A stretch of 64,000 bases of DNA from Planococcus citri (taxonomy: Eukaryota > Arthropoda > Insecta > Hemiptera > Pseudococcidae): assembly GCF_950023065.1 (NCBI RefSeq), contig NC_088677.1, positions 34,369,230-34,433,229 on the forward strand, in the 5' to 3' direction. Position numbers and translations under genes: made by a program. The notes under the pieces were generated by a model. The model was not told the origin of the DNA and searched no databases. It saw only the letters and a program-made list of their open reading frames with translations. Below, one piece after another: positions 12,001-24,000 of this stretch. Numbering within the stretch: position 1 is the stretch's first letter; the number at the start of each line of letters is the position of its first letter.

Positions 12001-15000
12001 AATAGCCGAAAGCTAATGAACTTGGGAGTGATTTTCAAATTTTTCAATTTTTTAAAATTTTTTTCTCATATTTTATTTATTTTTCACTCGTGAGTCGTTG
12101 TGACTCACGTCTTACACTCATTGACACGACAAAAATGAAAATTGTCCTTTTAATAATCGTCTACACGTCATAACGAGTATTTTGAGGGGTCACATGTATT
12201 TTTGTTTTCGTAAGCTAAAAGCCAGCCAATCGCCAGCCAATAGCCAGCTTTATTTAAGCTAATGAAAATCAAGCTAAAAGCTGATAGCCAAAAGCTAATC
12301 GATGATTGGCTGGAAATCCCTGATAAGCGCTATAGCGCTATGACATGTATGAACCTGGTGGACGGACAAGTTCGTCGTGAGTCGTGAATCGTGATTCGTG
12401 ACATATTTTTTCATTTTTTTTAATTTAATTTTTTTTTAAAACGTTACATTCATTTTTTCAAATAAAAAAAATAAATTAAGCAAAAAGTAAAATGTTCATT
12501 CCATTGTTCAGAAAATTAAAATATTATTATAATTATTTATTTTCATTTGTCTCAAAATAAAAAGATCTCAATCTTTAAATTTAATGTTCTATTATAATTT
12601 AAACCTTTTTTGTTGAGAAAAAAGAATGAGATTGACAATTGAGCATGATTTTTATTTTGTTCACTAATTAATTATTAAAAACCTATAGGGATATTCCTTA
12701 ATCTCTATCAACGTAAAATTATTTGCATAATCAGAATGTCGTATAGGACGGTCGAGCTTTACTTTAATTGCTTAATTGCAGAGCCGCCGACGCGTCGCAT
12801 ATAAAATGGCTCGGAAGTCTGAACTTTCTGAACTTGGAGCACTTACGTTTGTAGGCAAACGATTAACTACCACAACACAATTGGAAATATTCTCTTAAAA
12901 TGCTAAAAAAGAAATAGTGTCTACAATTACCTGGGCAGGGTATAGTTGTTGCGTACCATAATTTGAACTATATGACGAATAGCAAGACGACACACCAACT
13001 GCGCTTGAATTCGCATTATTCACTGGTAAATGGGTAGTGCTCGTGCCATAAACTGAATAATAACTACTATTAATACTGGAATTGGAGCTTCCATTCACTG
13101 GAACTAATTCACCAGAACCATTACTATCATTTGCTGAATTACTATTAATTGGTAACATTTTTCCATTGTGTTCTCTGGAACCATCTAATTCAGAAATGTA
13201 AAAATTCCATAAAATTATGTGCAAATAATTGCGAAGTGTCAAAGCCTTCACAGTTCACATGATCAATACTACGCGATAAAATTAATAAATGTTTACAGAA
13301 TGTTTCAGAGCATCAGAAGATTGATGAAGTATCCCTTAAAGTGCAATGATAAATCTTTTTCAACAATAACTGCATCATTGTTACTTACGTTATTCTTATT
13401 TGTGCCTATCGTAGCAGTAATATTGCAGAAAAGGAGAAGGGATTTCAAAATTAGGTATACTTTGCCCCTATATTCTACAGAAGTAGGCAAATATAGTTAC
13501 ATTTACTTAAAATTATAAAAGGGTACCTCCCCCTATTTCCTCGCCCACGAAACATCCTGTATCATTTTCAAAATTACGACTAATGAAATCAATAAGTAAG
13601 ACTATATTTTTCGAGATGGTTATACCAATTACCTGCAGAAGGATATAGAGAACTTGATGGATACATTTGTGTATTATAAAAATTACATGGATTCACGTAA
13701 TTAGAACTTGCTGAATTTTCACTATTAATGTATGCATGCTGCATGCTGAAAAATAAAAAAATATTAATTAATTTTTGAAATATAATATAATTTATCGTTT
13801 ACTTTTTGGTACCTAAAAATACTATAGGTACTTATGTATGTAGGTACCTGGCATAATATTGCTGAGAATAATATTGATACTGATCGCGATAGCTTTCAGA
13901 GCTGGCGGTCGTACTAGCAGCTGAATTATACAATGGATTACTCAAACTTTCCCGTTTGGAGGCTAAAACAATTTCCATTTTCGTATTGTTTGTTTGATAA
14001 AATTATAAAATTTCTCGTGTAAATTTCGAAATTGAATTCAACTTACATTCGTGGGTAATACTTGAAGCCCAGGAGTCTCCTACGATTTCTGTATTGCTGT
14101 CATTATTATTCAAATAATGAGGCGATTCTGAAGAGGCTTTAATATTTTCAGAACGTAGTTCATCTTCATTTTTGACATCAGAATTATTTCTGGCAGTGTT
14201 CTCTACTGTATCTGCGGGGGAAAACATACATTAGCATAGAACGATTATTTTTTACGAAGAATAACTTGAATATGATTTTCCTTTCAATTTCAGATAGGCA
14301 ATCGTTAAAGCATTTAGGATGATGGTATTTTACGCGCGCTTCCAATAATATATTATTTAGTTTTTGCTTTTTATTACACCTATAGGTTAAGTTAATAGTA
14401 AGTTGTAGTATTAAGTACGTACTTGATACATCAGTAGGTATATCAACTGGTGACACTTCAGACGCTGATTCTTGATTGGAATTTGTTTGATTATCGGTAC
14501 CATCGACTGTGTCAGGTGCAATTGTTGATGCCGTTATTCTTGTAATAGTATTTTGAATATCGTCTAATTTACTATCGCTAGTCGTTGACACAGCAGTCTC
14601 TGATCTTACAGAAGATAAAAAGTGGAAATATATTACACTGATGTTCTTTACGTGATCGGTAAAGGGATTAGACGATCGCAATGAATGGGCAAAGCCAACT
14701 TCATGTGATCTGTTTAATACATACAAAATCTTTACCGTGGTTTAATTGTCGTTTGTGAAATTCCTTTCAGTTTTTTAGTCTGAAACAAAAGAAAAATGAA
14801 AGGGTGATATTAATTTTTGAATGGTCAGCAATGAAATGTACACAATATTCCAAGTTCGCACGATTCTAACAACCTAGTTTAAACTTGGGCGTAAATAATT
14901 ACTTTACTATAAGATTTTGGAGAAGGAAGAAATAATACAGAGTATAAATGAAGCAATTTGATTGTTGAAAGGGCGAAAGCTTACCTACATTAAACGTTAC

Positions 15001-18000
15001 ATTTAACAGCTAGCCTGAAAATACTAAACCTATTGTAATTTGATTAGATTAATTAACGCCTACAGTTGTGTCCGGTTTACGGAAGAGAGATACCTTACCT
15101 ATATATCTACTAGCATCGGCAGATCATGAATTAAAATGAATTTGACGAATGAAATCACCTAGGTAACCTAAATCAAAGCCATTGAACCGAACGAATTAAA
15201 TTCGATCCAAGTAAGTAGGTAGGTAGTCGAAGTTGAGCATCAAATTTAAGCTCGCCATTTTGCACCTTGCTAAAAGGTTAACAGACGTCTTCCGTCTATG
15301 ACAAATTCTTATTATTTCTATTTATAGATTTGTCCTTTCAAACTGAATTTACGCGTAGACAAACTGTCTGGCAAACGAACCGATAATAAAATAGAATCAT
15401 GCAACGACGTCACATGTTGCGGGATAAAAAAGCCAAAGCCAAAGGAAAGGTAGGTAGGTAGGTAGATAGGGTAGCTAAATGGTTAGCGTGATTCAAAATC
15501 GTACACTTCAATCATTGGAATGATAGTGTTTACGTTTTAACAATCACCTTCGCAGAGTCGGTGCTGTACGATGTGTATTTACTTCTTGTTTATTATCTTG
15601 TTTATTATATTAACAAATTTGTCAGAAAAATAAAATAAAGCGATAGAATGATCGTCTATCAGTTAGTGGTCCTGTTTTATTACAGCTTTCCTCTTGGCCT
15701 CTTTGTATGTTCTATCGATTCAATACCACCGGAGACCCCCTATCGGGACGATGTTCACTTTCTTGGAATAATGATGGAACTGAACGGCTCGCGTGTGACT
15801 GTTTTCTCAGTCGACACTTAAACTGATTACAAAGATAAGAACACTGAGTTAAGAGGCGACGTTTAATGTTTAACGCGATCTGCGTTTATTGGTTGGATGT
15901 CAAATGAGGTAAAACGTACTAAGCTGGATTTTTTTACATATATTTTTTATTTTCGTGTGCGACTGCGAGTGGCGAGGCTTTGGCGTTTGGTGCCTCGCTC
16001 CTCGGGTCGGTTCCATGGTGCCACAGCCACAGCCGCAGCCGCAGTACCACACACATAGGTGCAGCGTCCTTAACATGCTGCATGGCATATCGCTCTATCT
16101 TGACGCGTTCGTTGCGTTCATTCCTACCATAAAATCTAGTTGTAACACGAATAAATAAATTATAATGACAAATTAGTTGTATAATAGAAACTGGACGCTG
16201 GATTTAGCGAAAAAACTTTGATACCGAGGCGATGATAAATTATGCGTAAGGTGGACGCGGACACGCGTGGTCTCAACTAGAGGTACTACAGAATAGTTAA
16301 CATACTGAACAACAGTTCGAATCACGTGTGGATCATTATTCGCTTCTACTCGTAATTTTCTTTCTCTTTCACCCAAAAGCAAAAGTAAATTATACCTAGT
16401 GAGCTGGAGAGTTGGGAGATGGACTAACTATGGTACATCAGAAATTTAAGGTACCTAGTACCTACTACTTATGTTTAGGTCCAAGCAAAGATGTGATGTT
16501 CACGGTTCTTTCAGATAGGTAACCTTAGATCTAGTTATCACCTACCTACATACGATGTTGTGACAGAAATGTTGGACGATATTTTCAGCGAAAAATGTAC
16601 AAATTGTTAGTAAAGTAGTGATACTTTTACTGAACATAGAAAATTGAAATGAAAGACTGGTCAAAATTTTTTTAAATACTCGTAAAGCAGGGATGGTCCT
16701 AGTTGTGAGAATTTGATAATTCATCTTTTTTTCACATCTCCGAATGATCGGTCTGCAATATTCAACTACTCGTCTGAGGACAGCCAAAGTTGAAATCTAT
16801 ATTCAGGAGACGTTATAGATCCGAGAAATTAAATTGCTGCAGTGCCTGCAGTGGTTGATGAATGACACGAAGGGTGTTCGAGGACTCAGGAGTGAACGAT
16901 CTAATTCGAGATTTGAATACACAGGTCTGTTAACGCGAGAGAACACATTACATGGAACATCGACTTTTGCCTATTACTTGCAAATTGAAGGGGCAACGAT
17001 TCCACTCTGAAGGAAATATCATGCTTGCAAGAGAAGCGTTTGAACTAGGTAGGTATTAACCTACGATTTGAACGAAGCTAAACTAGATTGAAAAAACATG
17101 TATACTGAAACCTTATGTAGGTAACAAAAATTTCAGGCCCTGAAGCTCATTTTTGAATACTTGGTGAATTTTTTGGAAATTAAAAAATTTTTAAAAAACT
17201 GCAAAACTTTTTTGTATAATTCAACATCCTTACCTCAAACAACTAATAGTTTTGAGCAATTCAGAAGCCTTCGCAGCAATTTTTCAATTTTCGCCAGAAA
17301 CTTCAAAAATCACTATGGAAAGGTCGAAAATTGACTTCAGGACCTATAACTGTAGTCCGTGTTTATTGAACACTTTATCGACCGTTTAAGATGGTTACCA
17401 CAAAATTCCAAGAGTTCCAGTTCAAAAGTAATCCTCTGACCAATTTTCAAATTCTAGAAAAACTAAAAAAATCAAATTTTTAAAAAGGTACCTAAATAAC
17501 GATGATTTTTTCGGTAAGATATCTTCTGGTGTGTTAACAAAATCACCGGACTCGAAAACAATCTCAATTCTACCTTTTTGGAACCTCCAGTGAGTTTTCA
17601 ACATTTGATATCACATTTTTGAAATTTACAAACTGGTCAATAATTCGCATTTAAACTGGACCTCCTGGAATTTCGAGATAATCGTTCAAAGTGGTCAAAA
17701 GAATGTCCAATAAGCGTCGACCAAAGTTACAGCACTAAAGTTCATTTGAAGAGTGATATTCCAAAACTCGCTTTGTCCATTTTCACAACTTTTCAGGAGA
17801 GAGGAAAAACAGTTTCCCTTTAAACGGGTAAATTGGCTTTTTAGGCGATTTTAGCACTTTATTTGGGTGGATTTATGATGTAGGAGTGTAGGTATACATT
17901 TCATCCACTAAATACTGCTGAAAAAAGTTTCAATAAAAATGGACAAACCGCGTTTTGGAACATTATTTTTTTGTTTTAATTTTAGTGAATTGGCTATTTA

Positions 18001-21000
18001 GGTGAGTTTAACACCTCATTTTGGTAGTTTGATGATATAGGAATGTGAGTTAATACTTCATCTACCAGGTACCACTGAAAACCCAACTTTGATAAAAATG
18101 GACAAAGCGAGTTTTGGAATATCACTCTTCATTTGCATTGCTCTTCCAGACAGATTTTTAAATCCTTGAGAAATTTGAAAACTCGTTGGAGATACCAAAA
18201 AGGCCAAGTTGAAATTGTTTTTGAGTCGGGTGATCGTATAAACACATCAAACGATATCTTACCAGAATGGCCTAACATTAGTAGTTCAGTGGTTGTTGTT
18301 GATGTGCGATAATTGAATTGGAAAAATCATACAAATTGGTGTTTCCTGAAAAAAAGTTTGAAAATCGCCCTTAAAATGGCTTTTTAAATTTTTAAAAATT
18401 TCCAAAAAGTCACAAATAAAATTAATTTTTTACTTATAGTTACGTTTGAATCGGAGAATACCAGTTCAAAAGATTTCCTTGTTAGAAAATTATCGAAAAA
18501 AAAAAAAAAAAAAAAATGCTGTGACATAAAAAATTATCAAAGTATTATCAGTACAACTTTTTGCCATAAGGAGTAAAATTCAAAAAGCTACACCTAATGT
18601 CTAAAAACTTCAGAAAATTTCAATTTTTTTTTATAAAATTTTTATCAAAGATCTCAAGTCAAAGTAAGCACAAATAAAATTTTCAATCATTCAGATCCAG
18701 GAGAAAAGTGTTGTCTTAGCACATTGAAATTTGTTCACTTTTTGACGTACCATATAGCTTTATACGCGTAAGTATAGGTAGGTACTTTTTCTCAATCATT
18801 TTTTTTGAGATGATTGTTTTATAAAAATTAAATTTATTTCCTGCAGCCAATTCAGTTTGCATTTCCGATAATTAAGTCAAATACGTTCAATCAATGAATT
18901 TGACCTGTTACTTGTATTTTTTAAAATCATGATTCTCTTTGTTCTTTCAATTTTAAAAATCTATACGTACCCACCAAATACTTTTACCTAACGTGAATAA
19001 AAATTAGGTAGGTACCAACGTATTTACCTATCTGTAGGAAATACAAGAGAGTTGCAATGTTTATTATTTGAAGTAACATCATAAACTGATAAACGTAAAT
19101 ACAATCGTGTCACTTATCACATGATATGTTTACCAGCCAGTAATATCTAAATAATCGAACCGCCACAATAGTTCCCTCCTTTTTTTTTTTTTTTTTTTTT
19201 TAAATACTTAAACTAAATTAACATTTGAAACAAACGCGTTTACTTTTAACAGGATTTTCGCGAATACAACTAATAACATTTGAATTTACCACAAACGCTG
19301 GCTTTAATCGATCAATACTAACAACTACTGGTTTATTTTTATAATTAATAGTAAAATTTTTCTCAGATTTTGAAATAACGGCGAAAGGTCCTTCATAGGG
19401 TTGTTCTAATGGAGCTTTAACTCGATCTACCCTGAGAAAGACAAAATCTGATTCTAATAAATCTTTATTAATGAAGAATTTTTTTGTTGAATGATTCGAA
19501 GTAGGAATAGGACTGAGCTTTTGCATAACATTCCTTAAATTTGTAATGAAACAAGCAGTGTTTTGAGGTTTTTTAGAAATATTATTGAAAATATCACCAG
19601 GTAAACGAAGAGTCGTACCATAAACCATTTCAACAGGACTGACATTAGTGTCTGCTTTTATACAAGAGCGCAATCCTAATAAAATAAGGGGTAAAGCATC
19701 AATCCAGTTTTTTGAGTCAACACATTTGATAGAATCTTTGAGTCCACGATGAAATCTTTCAATTAAGCCATTTGCAATAGGATGATAAGAAGACGTTCTT
19801 ATCAACTTGGTACCTAAAAGCTGAGCCAAAGAATGAAACAATTTTGATTCGAACTGTCTACCTTGATCAGTAGTGATATTTAAAGGACAACCAAATCTTG
19901 AAATCCAACCATGTAATAAAGCTGAAGCAACGGTTTCTGCTTCTTGATTTGGAATTGGAATAACTTCAGGCCAACGGGAAAAACGATCAATTATAGTAAG
20001 ACAATAAGAGTTTCCTTTACATGGAGTTACTTTTATCAGGTCAATATGAATATGATCAAATCGTTCTGAAGTAATAGGGAATTCCCCAAAAGGGCTGTGA
20101 TTATGTTTAAAAATTTTAGATTTTTGACAGGATAGACATTCCTTAGTCCATTTCGTTAAATCTTTACTCATTGAAGGCCATACATATCGTTTGGATATTA
20201 AAGCTTTTGTTGCACGACTACCAGGATGACTTATACCATGAAAAGCTAAGAATATTTCATAACGAAGTGATTTGGGAATGAATGGTCTATCAATTCCTGT
20301 TGAATAATCGACATAAACAGAAACAGAATCTGAAATTGGAATAGCAGCTAATTTTAAAGAAGTTTTATTTTTAGATTTTAAAAAAGAAGACAGTTCAATA
20401 TCAGTCTTTTGTTCTTTTGCAATAATATCCAAATCAAACTTATTGGACAGAGAAATAGTTTCAATTCTAGACAATGTATCTGCTACGACCAGGGCTGTTA
20501 AATTACCGTAATTTATTCGCTGGTAAAATACGGCGGTAAAATACGGTAAAATACGGTATTTTACGGTAATTATGGTATTTTACTAATTTGGATATGATGA
20601 GTTATTTTTTGTAGTTTGACTTCGAAGTTCAGAACTTCTGACCTGCCTCTGAAGTAAATTTTCTAATATTCATCTGTTTTAGATCTTATTAAAGAATATA
20701 GAAAATTGTCCATGGACATTTTTTGCAGGAATCGCGGGGGGGGGGGGGGGTGTCAGTGCCTCCATATCCAGCTCCGGCTTCCAAATTTGAAAAAAAATAC
20801 CTCTGGTTCCGGAGATTTTTTATGAGTACCTCCATCTCCACCTCCGGCTCCACTTGAAAAATTTCAAGAACCTCCTGTTCCGGCTCCCGGAGCAAGGCCC
20901 CAAAAAGGGTACCCTCCGGGGGGCTCCTGCCCTCCAGCTCCGCCTCCGGAGGTCGAGGAGGGGGGGTTAGAGCCTTCCCCTCCGGTTATTTGAAAAAAAA

Positions 21001-24000
21001 TACCTCCGGCTCCAGCTCCGGCTCTGGGGTTTTTTTGTAAGTGCCTCCGCCTCCACCTCCGGCTCCAGTAGAAAAATTTCAAGTACCTCTTGCTTCGGCT
21101 CCTGCTCCCGGACCGCTCCACAATCCCCGATTTTTTGGAAATTTATGGGGAAAATTTTTGGTAACTTTCAAATCATAAAATTCCATGGAAATTTGGAAAT
21201 TTATGAAGGAAAGATGAAAAAAAAAGTGTTAATTTAGCTTTTTGGTAAATTACGGTAAAATACGGTAATAAACTTTTGGTAAAATACCGTAAAATACGGT
21301 AAAATACCGCCGTAATTTACCAACATAAATTACCTTACAGCCCTGGCTACGACATTCTTTTCTCCTGATACATGGCGAATATCGGTAGAGAATTGAGATA
21401 TAAAATCAAGTTGTCTCAGTTGACGAGGTGACGCTTTTTCCAATTTCTGCTGAAATGCGAAAGTTAATGGTTTATGATCTGTAAAAATTTGAAATTCTCT
21501 ACCCTCTAGCATGTAACGAAAATGTCTAATAGTCTCATATATTGCTAACAATTCTTTATCATAAACACTGTAATTTAGTTGAGAGGATGATAATTTTCTG
21601 GAGAAAAATGCTAACGGTAGAATTTTACCATCAATGTGTTGGTGCAGAACACCACCTATTCCAATGTCAGAAGCGTCTACCATGATAGATAAAGGAGCAT
21701 TGGGAGAGCAATGTCCCAGTAACACTTCGGAAATTAAAGCTGATTTCAATTTTTGAAAAGCAATGTCTGAATCTTTATTCCAAACAATGGGTGATTTGTC
21801 ATTTTTCCTACTTCCAGCAACATGTTTTTGCAATGGAATCTGGATTTCAGCCATAGAAGGAATAAAGCGATGATAATAGTTTATCATTCCTAGAAAATTT
21901 CTCAATTGATCAACTCGGGTAGGAATTGGAAAATTTGAAATAACTTCAACTTTTTCTTTCAAAGGACGAATACCTTCGGCAGAAATTTCATGACCTAAAA
22001 ATTTCACCAATGGTACACCAAAACAACATTTTGCAACATTGATAGTAACACCATATTCCTCGAGCCGTTTGAATAAAATTTCCAAATGTTTGAGATGTTC
22101 GCTTTCAGATGAAGAAGCCACAATAATATCATCGATGTATACAAAAAGAAAATCCAGGCCCCTAGTAAGTTCATGCATAAAGCGTTGAAAGGTTTGAGCT
22201 GCATTCCTTAAACCAAAAGGCATGAATGGAAATTCAAAAAGTCCAAAAGGAGTAGTTATAGCAGTTTTTTCAATATCTTCCTTGTTTACAGGGATCTGTT
22301 GATAGGCTCGAACAAGATCAATAGTAGAAAAAATAGTCTTATTGAATAGTAGGTTAGAGCAATCTTGTATATGAGGAAGAGGGTAACGATCTGGTTTTGT
22401 TATTTTGTTAAGATTTCTGTAGTCTCCACAAGGGCGCCAAGAGTTTGGTTTTTTTCTAGCCATATGTAATGGACTTGCCCAACTTCCTTTTGAGGGTCGA
22501 CAAATACCTAACTTTTGTAGAAAATCAAAAGTTTCTTTGGCAATTTTCATTTTTTCAGGATTCAAACGACGTGGAGAACAGAATACAGGGGGGCCTTCGG
22601 TTTCAATAAAATGTGTGGTAGAATGTTTCACTTTTGAAATATCTAAAAATCGTTCCTTGGTTATAGCGGAGTACTTTTTTAAAAGATCAGAATAACATGA
22701 CTTCTCAGATATCACTGAAACTTTAAAATTTTCAGTTTGAAACATCTTTCCTTTAGAAGAACATTTCGAAGTTAAATCAATTAGTTGATTTCCTTTTAAA
22801 TCAACTAATAAACCAAAATGATAAATAAAATCAGCTCCAATAATTGGGCAGGAGATATCAGCTATGGTAAACGACCATTGAAAATTGCGCTGTAAATTTA
22901 AATTAACACGTAATATTTTTTGACCATAAGTTTTGATTTGAGAATCATTTGCACCATAAAGTGCAAGAGGAGCTAACTTTTTATCTTTGAAAATGGAGGC
23001 TGGTAGTACAGAAACATCTGCTCCAGGATCAATAAGAAATCTAAAATGAGAAATAGGATCATAAATAAAGAGGCGGCGAGTTTTTTTAAATTTGGTTGAA
23101 TTGACAAAGCAAGAGGCCGCATTAATGCTTTGTCTAACTAGTTTTCCGATGACTCATATTTACAAGGAGGTATGCATTTTTTAGCTTTCTTTCCAAATTT
23201 ATCATGATACCAACAAAAATCCTTATTTTTAGCTGGTGTAGGTTCACGATTACGAACATTTTTTGAATAATAATTACGACTACGATTACGATTACGATTT
23301 TCTCGCGAATTAGATGAATTACGTGAACGCGAATGAGATCTAGAACGATCTTGATCTCTTTTTAAAAGTATTCCAACCTGCTGTGTCAGTAATTCAACCT
23401 TTTGCTCCAGAGTTGAAGTAGAGGACGATGAAGAAACAGCATTTATGTAATTTCTGGGAATCTCCACCATTTTGTCAGCTGCCTCGAGTAAATCATCAAT
23501 ACCATCGTTTCTTGACACCAAAACTGTGTGTACATTTTCTGGTAATTTTTTCAGCCATAAACCTTTCAGGAAATTATCTGTAGCTTGACCATCAGCTAAC
23601 TGTTTCATTTTTCTGAAAAGACTGGAAGGTTTCTGATCGCCTAAAATAATTTCATTTAGTAAAATGCTAACTTTTTTATCACCAGAGTCTGAAAACCGTT
23701 TAATCATTTTGTTTTTTAAATTATCGTATTTGTTTTGATTTGGTGGTGATAAGACAATATCAGTAATTTCGGACATAACGTCATGTTCAAGAGCAGCAAT
23801 AATTGTATTGTACTTGGTTAAATCCGCAGAAATCCCAGCATTCGCAAACTGTGCCTCCACTTGAACAAACCATAATGTAGGATCGGCGCGCCAAAATGGT
23901 GGGCATTTAACATTAATGCGAGCTACAACTGGACCAACTGCATCTTGAAAATTGTCACCGTCAGGATTGGCCATGTTTACGTCGGGGTCACCAATTTGTA

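Noticed and set aside
15900..16158. Opposed open frames over the CCACAGCCACAGCCGCAGCC tract
   Set aside because: A short repeat opens both strands; no protein evidence. Kept only as a possible promoter patch.
20689..21121. Open frames of 68 and 85 codons rich in Arg/Gly/Ser and Pro
   Set aside because: They are readings of the GC-rich tandem core of the hAT-like element; no start context, no homology.
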